This document shows, one piece after another, positions 51,301 to 60,728 of a stretch of DNA of 64,000 nucleotides. Numbering within the stretch: position 1 is the first letter of the stretch; each line of letters starts with the position of its first letter. The notes beneath the pieces were generated by a model that had not been told where the DNA came from, ran no database searches, and worked only from the letters and a program-made list of their open reading frames with translations. Source of the stretch: Streptomyces rugosispiralis (lineage in GTDB: Bacteria; Actinomycetota; Actinomycetes; Streptomycetales; Streptomycetaceae); assembly GCF_024505145.1 (NCBI RefSeq), contig NZ_JANIAA010000002.1, forward strand, positions 124,001 to 188,000, written 5' to 3'. A program made the translations under genes and the position numbers.

Positions 51301-53541
51301 GTGGACTTCGCGCTTCTCGGTCCTCTCGTCATCAACGTCGATGGCTGTCAGTTGACCGTTCCGGCGGCGCGGCAGCGCGTTCTCCTTGCCGCGCTGCTGC
51401 TCAACGCCAACCGTGTGGTGTCCGCCGACCGCCTCTCGCACTTTCTGTGGGACGGATCTCCGCCGTCCAGCGCCTCGGCCACCCTGCGTACCTATGTGAT
51501 GCGGCTGAGACAGGTGCTGGGGCACCAGGCGAACCGGCGGATCGTGACCCGTTCCCCGGGATATCTCATCGAACTGGACGAGTACGAAAGCGATCTCGGC
51601 CGGTTCGCCGCGCACCGCCGGGCCGGCGAATCCGCCATCGCCTCCGGTGACCTGTCCACCGGTGCCGAGGAACTGAACCGGGCTCTGTCGCTGTGGCGGG
51701 ACGAACCACTGCTGGACATCCCCTCGTCCACCCTGTGCGATGTCGAGGTGCGCCACCTTCAGGAGCTGCGCAGACAGACCGTCGCCAAGCGGATCGACGT
51801 CGAGCTGGAACTCGGCCGGCACCACGGCATGCTTCCCGAACTGTGGCGGCTGGTCCTGCAGAACCCGCTGGACGAACCGATGGCGGCCCGCCTGATGCTG
51901 GCCCTGTCCCGCTCGGGGCAGCCGGCCGAGGCGCTCCAGGTCTTCCAGCGCAGCCGTGCCCTGCTGATCGACCAGTTGGGCACCGAACCCGGGCCCGAGC
52001 TGAGGCGCATGCAGCAGCGGGTGCTGAGGGACGACGAGCCGCGGCCCTCCACCGGGCACGGGCAGGGCGTGAGCGCCGCCCGGCCCGCCCGGAACCCGCC
52101 GCGGCCGGCGCAGCTTCCGGCCGCCCCCACGGCCTTCGCCGGACGGGCCGATGAGGCCGCGGCGCTCCGTTCCCTGATGTGCTCCCCGGCGTCGGACCCC
52201 GGCAGCGCCGTGATCGTGGCCCTCACCGGTGGGCCCGGCGTCGGCAAGAGCGCCCTGGCCCTGCACCTGGCCCATGGGGTGCGCGGCACCTTCGAGGACG
52301 GCCAGCTCTTCGCCGAACTGCGGGACGCGGACGGGCGGCCGGCCTCTCCCGCCGACGTACTGGGCCGGTTCCTGGCGGATCTGGGGCTGCGCCGATCGGC
52401 CGTTCCGCACGGCCTGGCCGAACGGGTGTCCCTGTACCGGTCGCTGATCGCCGACCGCAGGATGCTCGTCGTCCTCGACGATGCCCATGACGCCGCCCAG
52501 GTCCGCAGCCTGATCCCGGGAAGCGGCGGCAGCCGGCTGATCGTCACCAGCCGCGACCACCTCGCGGATCTGGAGGGGGCGTACACCTTCACGGTGAGCC
52601 CGCTCCCCGAGGACGCGTCACTGGAGTTGCTGGGCGGTGTCGTCGGTCATCAGCGCGTGCGGGAGGAGCCGTACGCGGCCCGGCGCATAGCCTCCGTCTG
52701 CGCCGGGCTGCCGCTGGCGCTCCGCATAGCGGGCGTGCGCTGTCTGGCCCGGGAGCAGTGGTCGCTCGACGACATGGCCGAACGGCTCACCTCATCCGGC
52801 CGATTACTCGACGAGTTACGTGTCGGCGATCTCACCGTGGGCACCGGGCTGCGCTCCCAGTACGCCGCGCTGCGCGCCCACTCCGCCCACTCCGCCCACC
52901 TCGGCCCTCCGGCGGGCCCGGCCCCCGACGCCGCCTTCCGCGCCCTGGGCATCCTGGACGCCGCCGATGTCACCCCCGATCCGGTGGCCGTCATGCTGAA
53001 CTGCCGGGTCCACCAAGCCCAGGACACCCTGGAGCGGCTGGTCGACGCCCGGCTGCTGACCTCCCCGAGGCCCGGCCGGTACCACCTCAACGACCTGGTG
53101 CGGGCGCTGGCCCGGGAGGCGGCCGAGGCCGAGGCGACACCGGTCGGCTGCGCCGTTCTCGGCGAGCTGCTGACCTGGTACGGCCGGGCCTGCGAGCGGA
53201 TCGGCCCCGATTCGCGGCACGGCACCCGGCTGCCGCTGTCGCGCACCGGCTGTCCGCTCCCCGCCCTCGACGGCGCCGAGTCCGCCGCGCGCTGGCTGGC
53301 CAGGCAGCGGGACTCCATCGTGGGCGCGGTGCTCGCGGGACGGCGCCGCGGGGCGGGTCACACCGCCGACCAGCTCGTCGCGGCCCTCGTCGATCTGAGG
53401 TCCGCCGAGGGCCTCGTCCCTGGTCTGGAAGCCGTTCTCGACAGCGTCCTGAGCCGCGTCGGCGCCCGGACCGGAACCACTACGTGTATATTCCCCGAAA
53501 GCCATTTCTGGCGCCTTCACGACCCTGTTTCGCACCCCTGA
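51301..53541 (+). CDS. SARP-family pathway regulator with NB-ARC domain
   Basis: A 746-aa regulator. GTG 51301 has TGAGGT at 5 nt and gives the normal SARP N-terminus DFALLGPLVINVDG; GTG 51265 lacks room for a ribosome site. The order is OmpR-like winged helix, BTA domain (to about residue 250), then an NB-ARC ATPase with GGPGVGKSALALHLA and MLVVLDDAHDAAQ. Unlike AfsR and the SARP at 7.7-10.8 kb, it ends soon after the ATPase winged helix and has no TPR repeats; the last 15 residues look unrelated. It is the obvious candidate to bind the heptamer repeats at 58742-58770. Confidence 0.92.
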   Translation: MDFALLGPLVINVDGCQLTVPAARQRVLLAALLLNANRVVSADRLSHFLWDGSPPSSASATLRTYVMRLRQVLGHQANRRIVTRSPGYLIELDEYESDLGRFAAHRRAGESAIASGDLSTGAEELNRALSLWRDEPLLDIPSSTLCDVEVRHLQELRRQTVAKRIDVELELGRHHGMLPELWRLVLQNPLDEPMAARLMLALSRSGQPAEALQVFQRSRALLIDQLGTEPGPELRRMQQRVLRDDEPRPSTGHGQGVSAARPARNPPRPAQLPAAPTAFAGRADEAAALRSLMCSPASDPGSAVIVALTGGPGVGKSALALHLAHGVRGTFEDGQLFAELRDADGRPASPADVLGRFLADLGLRRSAVPHGLAERVSLYRSLIADRRMLVVLDDAHDAAQVRSLIPGSGGSRLIVTSRDHLADLEGAYTFTVSPLPEDASLELLGGVVGHQRVREEPYAARRIASVCAGLPLALRIAGVRCLAREQWSLDDMAERLTSSGRLLDELRVGDLTVGTGLRSQYAALRAHSAHSAHLGPPAGPAPDAAFRALGILDAADVTPDPVAVMLNCRVHQAQDTLERLVDARLLTSPRPGRYHLNDLVRALAREAAEAEATPVGCAVLGELLTWYGRACERIGPDSRHGTRLPLSRTGCPLPALDGAESAARWLARQRDSIVGAVLAGRRRGAGHTADQLVAALVDLRSAEGLVPGLEAVLDSVLSRVGARTGTTTCIFPESHFWRLHDPVSHP

Positions 53542-53576
53542 CGTCGTACCGACGCCGATTGGGTCAAGATGAGCGA

Positions 53577-54272
53577 ATGATCTACCCAGCCGATATAGAC
53601 CGGTCGACTGCGGATCAGACACGGCTCTTACTGGTCGAGGACGACCGGGAAACCGCAGACATGCTGGCCGAATTGTTCAACTCAGAGGGTTACGACGTCG
53701 ATGTCGCATTCGACGGCCAACGGGGGCTTCATCTCGCTCTGGGACGACGACATCAGGTGATGGTCATCGACCGGATGCTTCCGGGGATCGAGGGCCTGGA
53801 CCTGGTGAGACGATTACGACGGGTCGGTGTCACCACCCGAGTGCTGGTGCTGACCGCGCTGGGCGCACTCGACGAGCGTGTCACCGGCCTCGACTCCGGC
53901 GCGGACGACTATCTGGTCAAGCCCTTCGAAGTGGACGAACTGCTGGCGAGGGTACGGGCGCTGCACCGGCGCGACCTCGTCGACGCGGAAGTCCTTCCGC
54001 TCGGCGACGGACAGCTGGACCTCCGGAGCCGGGAGGTGCTCCTGGCCGACGGCACGGGCGTCGAACTCTCCTTGCGGGAATTCGGACTGCTCCACGCGCT
54101 CGCCGAAGGCCCCAGGATCGTGCACGAGCGCGCACACCTCCGCGAGCGCGTCTTCCCCGACACCTCGGCGGAGTCCATCGTCGACACCTATGTCTACTAC
54201 CTGCGGCGGAAACTGGGCCGCGATGTCGTCCGCACCGTGCGGGGGCGCGGCTACCAGCTGGGGGCGCTGTGA
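53577..54272 (+). CDS. OmpR/PhoP-family response regulator
   Basis: A 231-aa regulator from ATG 53577. The receiver domain has LLLVEDDRETADML, the phosphoacceptor in VMVIDRMLPGIEGLD and DDYLVKPFEVDELLARV. The winged helix is LSLREFGLLHALAEGPRIVHERAHLRERVF and YVYYLRRKLGRDVVRTVRGRGYQL. The stop overlaps the kinase GTG (GTGA). It begins 36 nt after the SARP gene and may be co-transcribed with it. Confidence 0.95.
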   Translation: MIYPADIDRSTADQTRLLLVEDDRETADMLAELFNSEGYDVDVAFDGQRGLHLALGRRHQVMVIDRMLPGIEGLDLVRRLRRVGVTTRVLVLTALGALDERVTGLDSGADDYLVKPFEVDELLARVRALHRRDLVDAEVLPLGDGQLDLRSREVLLADGTGVELSLREFGLLHALAEGPRIVHERAHLRERVFPDTSAESIVDTYVYYLRRKLGRDVVRTVRGRGYQLGAL

Positions 54273-55588
54273 AGCCGAGGCCGATCCGTCCCCCGCGCCG
54301 CGCGCCGCGCCGCCCCGAACAGCGCAGGCTCGCCGCCGCCCAGTGGACGATCACCTGGCGGATCTCGCTGGTGATGTCGGTGATCATGCTCATCGTCGGG
54401 GGCATCGTCTACACCGTCGTGCTGTTCGCCCAGCGCGCCGACGCGGAGCGCGAGACCCAGTGGGGCATCGACCACAACACCGTCGACAGCCCGCCGGTCT
54501 GTGTGTGGATGACCGTGGAGCGGGACGGAGTGGTCAGCAGCACCCCCGGCACCCCCGCCGGGCTGCCCGTGAGATCCAGCCTGGCCGCTGTCCGCGCGGG
54601 CGCCCCGCCGGTGCTGGAGCGGGTGGAGCGCGGCGGTGAGCAGTACACGGTGCGCACCGACCGGCGTGGTGCGGAACTCGTCCAGGCGGCGTACGGGGAA
54701 CGGTTCCAGCGCGCCGACCGCAACCATCTGCTGCTTGCCTTCGCGGCGGCCGAGGCGGTCGGTCTGCTGCTCGTCGCGGCCGCCAGCGGCATGCTCGCGC
54801 GACGGTCGATGGAGCCGCTCTCCGAGGCACTGGACCGGCAGCGGCGGTTCGTCGCGGACGCCAGCCATGAACTGCGCACCCCGCTGACCCAACTGCACAC
54901 CCGCGCCCAGTTGCTGGCCCGGCGCTCCGATTCGGAGACCCCCCAGCAACTGGCCACCGACCTCCAGCGCCTGGTGACCGGCACCCGGCAGCTCGGTGAT
55001 GTCATCGACGACCTGCTGTTGTCCGCGCGGCTGTCCCAGTCGCCGGGATCCCGCGATCCGGTCGACCTGACCGCGCTCGCCGAGGAGGCGGTGTCCGCGG
55101 AGGACGCCCGCGCCCAGGAGATGGGGCTGGCCGTGCGTCTGCGGCCGGGGCCGGGGCGGCATGTGGTGGTGGGCACCGCGCCCGCCCTGCGCCGGGTGAT
55201 CGCCGCGCTGGTCGACAACGCGATGGGGCACACCCCGCCCGGCGGGGAGGTGACCGTGTCCGTGGACGCCCCGGTTCCCGGCATCGTGTCGCTGTCCGTA
55301 CGCGACACCGGTGTGGGGTTCGCACCGGAGGAGGCCGCGCGCCTCTTCGAGCGGTTCGCCAGGGGTTCGGCCGGCCGCGGCAGACGGTTCGGGCTCGGGC
55401 TGGCGCTGGCCCGCGAGGTGGTCGAAAGCCATGGGGGGCGGATCACCGCCGAGGGGCGGCCGGGGCACGGTGCGCTGTTCACCGTGGAGCTGCCGGCGGC
55501 TCGGACGGGGGAGTCGGTGCCGCGGGAGCGGACGATCGCGTCGTGTCTCTCCGTCGGAGGCAGACGGCCGGATGTGCCCCGGGACTGA
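54269..55588 (+). CDS. sensor histidine kinase
   Basis: A 439-aa membrane kinase with two transmembrane segments (ISLVMSVIMLIVGGIVYTVVLF near residue 35 and LLLAFAAAEAVGLLLVAAASG near 160) around a roughly 100-residue extracellular sensor. The H-box is RRFVADASHELRTPLTQL (His about 205), then DNAMGHTPPGGEVTV (N-box), DTGVGFAPEEAARLFERF (G1/F) and GLGLALAREVVESHGG (G2). It is partner of the regulator just upstream. The signal is unknown. Confidence 0.95.
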   Translation: MKPRPIRPPRRAPRRPEQRRLAAAQWTITWRISLVMSVIMLIVGGIVYTVVLFAQRADAERETQWGIDHNTVDSPPVCVWMTVERDGVVSSTPGTPAGLPVRSSLAAVRAGAPPVLERVERGGEQYTVRTDRRGAELVQAAYGERFQRADRNHLLLAFAAAEAVGLLLVAAASGMLARRSMEPLSEALDRQRRFVADASHELRTPLTQLHTRAQLLARRSDSETPQQLATDLQRLVTGTRQLGDVIDDLLLSARLSQSPGSRDPVDLTALAEEAVSAEDARAQEMGLAVRLRPGPGRHVVVGTAPALRRVIAALVDNAMGHTPPGGEVTVSVDAPVPGIVSLSVRDTGVGFAPEEAARLFERFARGSAGRGRRFGLGLALAREVVESHGGRITAEGRPGHGALFTVELPAARTGESVPRERTIASCLSVGGRRPDVPRD

Positions 55589-55612
55589 GCCGGCCGGGTC
55601 CGCGGCCGGGCT
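55588..55612. terminator. hairpin between converging kinase and LysR genes
   Basis: AGCCGGCC (from 55588) pairs with GGCCGGGCT (to 55612), with one bulged G and an 8-nt loop. It lies between the two stop codons. Confidence 0.5.
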
Positions 55613-56514
55613 CACGAGGCGTACGGCCGGCGCCAGTCGAGCGCGCCGCCGTCGAGGTCCTCGGCGAGTCCGGCCAGCGGCGACTCGGCGTCCCACACCA
55701 GCCGGGTACGGCGCCACAGCCGGCCGTTCGCCAGCCGTTTCAACGAGACCCCCGGGCAGTGGTCGCCCGGTGCGAAGAAGGCCCCGATCGCGTTCCCGGC
55801 ACTCACGATGGCCGCCGCGGTCGTCTGGTCGGCGCCGAAGTACCGGAACCGGGGGGTGAACCCCGCGCGCTCGCAGGCGATCCGCAGACTCAGGCCGAGA
55901 CCGTCGGACCGGTCGCCGGGCGCGACCCAGGTGTCCTCGGCCAACTCCTCGAGGGTGATCAGCTGCCGGTGGGCCAGCCGATGGCCGGGGGCCAGACCGA
56001 TCAGCACCGGTTCGGTGTCGAGGTCGCGGACGGCGAACTCGCGGACCGCGGGCGGCACGACGTCCGGGAACTCGCTGATCACCGCGAGCGCGATCTTCTC
56101 GGTGCGCAGCAGCTCCAGCACGGCCTGGGACGAGGGCTCCAGATAGGTCAGCTGCTCATGGTGCGGCAGCCGCTCCCGGACGAGCGCGGCGATCAGGGGC
56201 ACCCAGGGGTTGTCCACTCCGCCCAGCCCGACGGCCCGCGGCGGTTCGGCCGGCTGGGCCAGGGTCCGCGCCGTGGAGAGCAGATCGCCGAACTCGTCGA
56301 GCAACTGTCTGGCCCTCCCCAGCACATGGACGCCGAGTTCGGTCGGCACCACACCGTTCGGACGGCGCCGGAACAGCGGCCCGCCGAATTCCTGCTCAAT
56401 GCGTCTGAGCTGTGTGGACAGGCCGGATTGGGCGATCTTCAAAGTAGCGGCCGCATGGCTGATACTGCCCGATTCAGCCACGGTGAGCACGATTCGAAGA
56501 TGGCGCAGCCCCAT
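55612..56514 (-). CDS. LysR-family regulator
   Basis: A 300-aa regulator from ATG 56514 (MGLRHLRIV) with GGAAG upstream. The helix-turn-helix is VLTVAESGSISHAAATLKIAQSGLSTQLRRIEQEFGGPLFRR. The effector domain contains the motif FGADQTTAAAIVSAGNAIGAFF. Its 5' end overlaps the 3' end of the MFS gene by 41 nt in another frame, so it is the last gene of a three-gene minus-strand unit with the pump and the flavodoxin-like protein. Confidence 0.9.
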   Translation of the reverse strand: MGLRHLRIVLTVAESGSISHAAATLKIAQSGLSTQLRRIEQEFGGPLFRRRPNGVVPTELGVHVLGRARQLLDEFGDLLSTARTLAQPAEPPRAVGLGGVDNPWVPLIAALVRERLPHHEQLTYLEPSSQAVLELLRTEKIALAVISEFPDVVPPAVREFAVRDLDTEPVLIGLAPGHRLAHRQLITLEELAEDTWVAPGDRSDGLGLSLRIACERAGFTPRFRYFGADQTTAAAIVSAGNAIGAFFAPGDHCPGVSLKRLANGRLWRRTRLVWDAESPLAGLAEDLDGGALDWRRPYAS

Positions 56515-58081
56515 ATCCACTTCCTGCCTCCGTCGTTGAAGGTCGCGGCCGGAAATACCCGATGACGAGGACGGCACCGGCCAGGGACAGCAGCGCCGTC
56601 CACGCGGCGGTGACGTACATGGCGTGCAGATAGGCCCGGTCCGCGGCGGCGAGTAGCTCGGGCCGGTTCAGCGATCTCGCCACCGCCCGGGTGGCCTCCG
56701 CGGAGTCCAGGGCCTTCTCCCGTGGCCCGGGAGGCAGCCCGGTGAGCGCGGGCCGGACGGCCCCGCGATAGGAGGTGGCGAGGACCGAGCCGAGCACCGC
56801 GACCCCGAGCGTGCTGCCCACCGGCCGGGCCGCGGCGTTGATCGCCGCCCCGGCACCGGTGTACCGCGGTGGCAGGGCGGCCATCATCTCCGCCGTCATC
56901 GGGGCGACCACCAGCCCGATACCGAGGCCCTGCGCGAGCAGCGTCCCGGCGATCCAGGCGACCGGGGTGTCCGCGTCGAAGAGCAGATAGCCGCCGAAGG
57001 TGGCGCTCGACAGGAGTATCCCGGCGACCGCGCACCAGCGGACGGTCAGCAGCCGGGACAGCGCGGGGGAGACCTGGTTGCCGAGGACGATGCCGCCCGC
57101 TGCGGCCGCCATCACGGCCCCGGCGGCCAGCGTCGACAGTCCGTGCACCCCCTGCAGATAGAAGGCGCAGTAGAAGAGCTGCCCCGCCAGGCCGAGGAAG
57201 AGCAGCAGCAGGGTCACACTGCCGCCCGCGAAGCGCGCCTCGGTGAACAGGCGCACATCGAAGCCCGGCACGGCCCGGCGGCTCTGCGACACCACGAACG
57301 CCGCCAGCAGGAGGAGGCCGAGCGCCAGCGGCAGCAGCGCGGCCGGGCTCGTCCAGCCGGACGGGCGGCCGCCCCGGATGACGCCGTACACCACAAGGCC
57401 AAGACCCAGTACGGAGAGCGCCAGGCCCAGCGGGTCGAGCACCCTGCGCTCGGCGTAGCGCAGTTCGGGCACCAGCAGACCCGCGCCGACCAGGCACACC
57501 GCCACCACCGGCAGGTTGACCAGGAACACCGAGCCCCACCAGAACCGGGTCAGCAGCGCACCGCCCACCACCGGTCCGAGCGCGACGGCGGCGCCGCCCG
57601 CGGAGGCCCAGACCGCGATCGCCCGGGTCCGGTCGGCCGGCGCGGTACCGCGGGTGACGATCGCCAGCGTCGCCGGAGTGATCAGCGCCCCGCCCGCGCC
57701 CATGAAACCGCGGGTGACGATCAGCTCCGTGGCCCCGTCCGAGAACGCGGCCGGCGCGGAGGCGCCGGCCAGCAGCACCAGCCCGGCGACCAGGGTGCGG
57801 CGCGGTCCATAGCGGTCGGCGAGCGCGCCTCCGGCGAAGCTGCCCGCGGCGAAGACCAGCGAGTACGAGGCGTTGGCCCACGCCAGGTCCGCCGCGCTCG
57901 CCCCGAGCCCATGGACCGGATCGGCGAGGGTTTCCATCGCCACGTTGAGGACCGTGTTGTCCAGCAGGACCAGCGTCTGCGCCAGGACCGCCACGGCCAC
58001 GGTCCACCACTGCCGGGCGGTGGTCGCCACGGCACGGCCCTCGTCCCCGGCCGCGGCCGGCGCGGCGGGCCGGTGGCTCAC
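56474..58081 (-). CDS. DHA2-family MFS drug exporter
   Basis: A 535-aa carrier with about 14 hydrophobic segments. GTG 58081 overlaps the stop of the flavodoxin gene (GTGA) and so is preferred over GTG 58030. Motif A is GALADRYGPRRTL and the antiporter motif C region is GPVVGGALLTRFWWGSVFLVNLPV, both typical of multidrug/antibiotic exporters. In this cluster it is the likely self-resistance or product export pump. The tail after residue 515 is hydrophilic. Confidence 0.92.
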   Translation of the reverse strand: MSHRPAAPAAAGDEGRAVATTARQWWTVAVAVLAQTLVLLDNTVLNVAMETLADPVHGLGASAADLAWANASYSLVFAAGSFAGGALADRYGPRRTLVAGLVLLAGASAPAAFSDGATELIVTRGFMGAGGALITPATLAIVTRGTAPADRTRAIAVWASAGGAAVALGPVVGGALLTRFWWGSVFLVNLPVVAVCLVGAGLLVPELRYAERRVLDPLGLALSVLGLGLVVYGVIRGGRPSGWTSPAALLPLALGLLLLAAFVVSQSRRAVPGFDVRLFTEARFAGGSVTLLLLFLGLAGQLFYCAFYLQGVHGLSTLAAGAVMAAAAGGIVLGNQVSPALSRLLTVRWCAVAGILLSSATFGGYLLFDADTPVAWIAGTLLAQGLGIGLVVAPMTAEMMAALPPRYTGAGAAINAAARPVGSTLGVAVLGSVLATSYRGAVRPALTGLPPGPREKALDSAEATRAVARSLNRPELLAAADRAYLHAMYVTAAWTALLSLAGAVLVIGYFRPRPSTTEAGSGYGAAPSSNRAHRG

Positions 58082-58683
58082 GACTCCAGCGCTCGTCTGC
58101 CCGCGACAACGGTCCGGGTGAGTCCCGCGACCCGGTGCCCGAGATGTTCCGCGGTGGCGAGGTCGGACTTGTGCACCGTCCCCGTCCTGTCGTCCACGGG
58201 GGACTGCGCGGCGGCGCCCTGGTAGAAGCCGAGCCGGTTCGGGTCGAACTCGCTGCCGGAGGAGGAGTTCCAGCCGGGTGGCAGCCCGAGGCTGACCCAG
58301 AGCATGCCGTGCTGTGCGGCGAAGGTGGCGAAATAGCCCAGGGTGCCGGCCTTGTCCCCGGCCATCGATCCGGAGTTGGTGAAACCCGCCGCCAGTTTGT
58401 CCTGCCAGCGGCGGGTGAGCCAGCGTCTGGCGCTCGCCTCCGCGAAGGTGTGGAAGGCCGACGAGGCCGTGCCCATATAGGTCGGGGCACCGAAGATGAT
58501 CGCGTCGGCGTCGTCGAGCCGATGCCACTCCTGATCGGTGATCCGGTCGACCTGGATGGACGTCACCTCGGTGTGCGGAACCCGGCTCGCCCCGGCTCGT
58601 ACGGCCTCACCCAGCCTGGCGGTGTGGCCACGTCCGCCGTGACAGGCGATCGAGATGCGTACCGGGTCGGTCAAGGCGGTCAA
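58078..58683 (-). CDS. flavodoxin-family NAD(P)H-dependent oxidoreductase
   Basis: A 201-aa flavodoxin-fold protein of the WrbA/NQO group. The FMN phosphate loop is at SIACHGGRGHTARLGEAV, and IIFGAPTYMGTASSAFHTFAE is the isoalloxazine contact. It would reduce quinones or supply reduced flavin; in a pathway built on an aminohydroxybenzoate it might recycle an aminoquinone or protect against it. It is first in the minus-strand unit and divergent from the griI-like gene, with SARP-type repeats between them. Confidence 0.88.
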   Translation of the reverse strand: MTALTDPVRISIACHGGRGHTARLGEAVRAGASRVPHTEVTSIQVDRITDQEWHRLDDADAIIFGAPTYMGTASSAFHTFAEASARRWLTRRWQDKLAAGFTNSGSMAGDKAGTLGYFATFAAQHGMLWVSLGLPPGWNSSSGSEFDPNRLGFYQGAAAQSPVDDRTGTVHKSDLATAEHLGHRVAGLTRTVVAGRRALES

Positions 58684-58741
58684 ACCAGCCTCCAGGAAAA
58701 CGCGGTTTTGGCCACCGGCGGAATAGCCGTCGGACAGCCTG

Positions 58742-58770
58742 TCAGAGCAATCTCAGAAATTCCTCAGAGT
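58742..58770 (+). promoter_or_regulatory. SARP box: three heptamer repeats at 11-nt period
   Basis: TCAGAGC (58742-58748), TCAGAAA (58753-58759) and TCAGAGT (58764-58770) are separated by exactly 4 nt each. This is the layout bound by SARP winged helices upstream of a -10 element. It lies 115 nt before the griI-like gene and 59 nt before the divergent flavodoxin gene. Confidence 0.82.
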
Positions 58771-58884
58771 CGCATAACCGCAGAGTTATGGAGATTCGAT
58801 ATCCGCTCGCTTTTGCATGGCCGTGCCATTCTGTCTCCGCAATCCCCTGCACGGTTCGCCCCTTGGGAGAGGTGTGCCTGGCAC

Positions 58885-59691
58885 ATGACCGATATTGGTA
58901 AATCATTCCGGATGCGGAGGCTCTCGGTCACGGGGGACGGAAGATATCTTTTCGTCCCGCTCGACCACAGTGTGTCCGATGGGCCGGTGGTGTCCCAGGC
59001 CCGCTGGAACGGGCTGCTGAGGGCCCTGGTGGACGGCGGCGCGGACGCGGTCGTGGTCCACAAGGGCCGGGCCCGCGCGATCGCACCGGACATCCTGCGC
59101 CACTGCGCCCTGGTGGTTCACTTGAGCGCGGGCACCGTGCACGCGGCCGACACCGACGCCAAGGTGCTCGTCGGCGACGTCGAAGAGGCCGTACGGCTGG
59201 GCGCGGACGCGGTGAGCGTACATGTGAACCTCGGATCGGACACCGAGCACCGGCAACTCAAGGATCTCGGGACCGTCGCGGCCTCGTGCGACCTCTGGAA
59301 CATGCCGCTGCTCGCGATGATCTACCCGAGGGGGCCGCGGATCGCCGATCCGCACGACCCGGCGCTGCTCGCCCATGCCGTCAACATCGCCGCGGATCTG
59401 GGCGCCGACCTCGTGAAGACCTCGATCGCCCTGCCGATGGAGCGGATGGCCGAGGTGGTGAACAGCTGTCCGCTGCCGATCCTCGCCGCGGGCGGCCCGC
59501 CCGACGGCTCGGACCTGGTCAGTCACGGGACCTCGCTGATGCTCGCGGGCTGCCGGGGCCTCGCCGTGGGCCGCCGGATCTTCTCCTCGCCCTCACCCTC
59601 CTCGCTGGTGGCCCGGCTCGCCGCCGTTGTGCACGCCGCCGACGCCGGAACGACCCCCCACCCCTCGACGATCGCGACAGGAGCCGCATGA
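58885..59691 (+). CDS. griI: 2-amino-4,5-dihydroxy-6-oxo-7-(phosphooxy)heptanoate synthase (GriI-like aldolase)
   Basis: A 268-aa DhnA/FBA class I-type aldolase. ATG 58885 has a distant GAGAGG; ATG 58912 is possible. Family features are [59 protein letters not shown] and [15 protein letters not shown] with the Schiff-base lysine in VKTS. GriI joins aspartate semialdehyde and dihydroxyacetone phosphate to a C7 amino sugar-like precursor of 3-amino-4-hydroxybenzoate (3,4-AHBA). The archaeal DHQ-pathway aldolase is a close relative, but the following GriH-like gene and ligase point to 3,4-AHBA. It is the first gene of the operon. Confidence 0.9.
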   Translation: MTDIGKSFRMRRLSVTGDGRYLFVPLDHSVSDGPVVSQARWNGLLRALVDGGADAVVVHKGRARAIAPDILRHCALVVHLSAGTVHAADTDAKVLVGDVEEAVRLGADAVSVHVNLGSDTEHRQLKDLGTVAASCDLWNMPLLAMIYPRGPRIADPHDPALLAHAVNIAADLGADLVKTSIALPMERMAEVVNSCPLPILAAGGPPDGSDLVSHGTSLMLAGCRGLAVGRRIFSSPSPSSLVARLAAVVHAADAGTTPHPSTIATGAA

Positions 59692-60728
59692 AGTTCGCAT
59701 GGATCGATCTCCGCACCGTTCCGCAGGCCCGGCTCGAGTCCGTCGTGGACGCCGCCATCCACACCCGGATGCAGGGCGTGCTCTGCGATGACGAATCCGT
59801 CCTCAAGGCGCTGCCCCCCACCGTCACCGCCGTCACCACCGCGGCGGTGACCGAGGAGAAGCAGCTGTACGACCTCGACGCCGACACCGCCGCCTGGGTC
59901 GATGTGCACGACGAACCGTCGCTGCGGCTGGCGTGCGCCGCCGCGGTCGCGCTGCCCCACACCGTGGTCCGCTTCGCCGACCCGACCAAGATCCCCCTGG
60001 AGATCGTGCTGGCCGCGGCGGACCGCGCCGCCGGAAAGCTGATCACCGTCTGTGCGGACCTGGACGAGGCCGCCACCGTGCTGGATGTGCTCGAACGCGG
60101 CTCGGACGGAGTCCTGTTGGCTCCCTCCGACGCCGGGGAGGTGTTCGCGCTGGCCCGGCTGCTGGAGGCCGGAACCTCCCCGCTGGAGCTGACCACGCTG
60201 ACCGTCGACCGCATCGAGCACCACGGGCTCGGCGACCGGGTGTGCGTGGACACCTGCACCCACTTCGCCGAGGACGAGGGCATCCTGGTCGGCTCGTACT
60301 CGACCGGCTTCATCCTGTGCTGCAGCGAGACCCATCCGCTGCCGTACATGCCGACCCGTCCGTTCCGGGTCAACGCCGGCGCCCTGCACTCCTATGTGCT
60401 CGGCCCGGAGAACCGGACCAACTACCTGAGCGAGCTGGGCTCGGGCAGCACGACCCTGGCCGTCAACTCCGAGGGCCGTACCCGGCCGGTCACGGTCGGC
60501 CGGGCCAAGCTGGAGTCCCGTCCGCTGCTGACCATCACCGCGCGGTCGGCCGACGGCACCGTGGTGAGCCTGACCGTCCAGGACGACTGGCACGTACGGG
60601 TGCTCGGGCCCGGCGGCAAGGTCCACAACGTCACCGAGCTGCGGCAGGGCGACGAGCTGCTCGGCTACCTGGCCACGGACCAGCGCCATGTGGGCTTCCC
60701 CATCGGCGAGTTCTGCAAGGAACACTGA
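59688..60728 (+). CDS. griH: 3,4-AHBA synthase (GriH-like, DHQ synthase II family)
   Basis: A 346-aa enzyme of the archaeal-type 3-dehydroquinate synthase family. It overlaps the griI-like gene by 4 nt. Recognisable parts are [84 protein letters not shown] and the C-terminal WHVRVLGPGGKVHNVTELRQGDELLGYL. GriH cyclises and aromatises the C7 product of GriI to 3-amino-4-hydroxybenzoic acid, without the shikimate pathway. Confidence 0.9.
   Translation: MKFAWIDLRTVPQARLESVVDAAIHTRMQGVLCDDESVLKALPPTVTAVTTAAVTEEKQLYDLDADTAAWVDVHDEPSLRLACAAAVALPHTVVRFADPTKIPLEIVLAAADRAAGKLITVCADLDEAATVLDVLERGSDGVLLAPSDAGEVFALARLLEAGTSPLELTTLTVDRIEHHGLGDRVCVDTCTHFAEDEGILVGSYSTGFILCCSETHPLPYMPTRPFRVNAGALHSYVLGPENRTNYLSELGSGSTTLAVNSEGRTRPVTVGRAKLESRPLLTITARSADGTVVSLTVQDDWHVRVLGPGGKVHNVTELRQGDELLGYLATDQRHVGFPIGEFCKEH

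Noticed and set aside
58885..60728. GriI/GriH-like pair as an archaeal-type 3-dehydroquinate (shikimate) route
   Set aside because: Streptomycetes use the standard DAHP pathway, and the pair is fused in an operon with a ligase, ACPs and a ketosynthase, which fits 3,4-AHBA much better.
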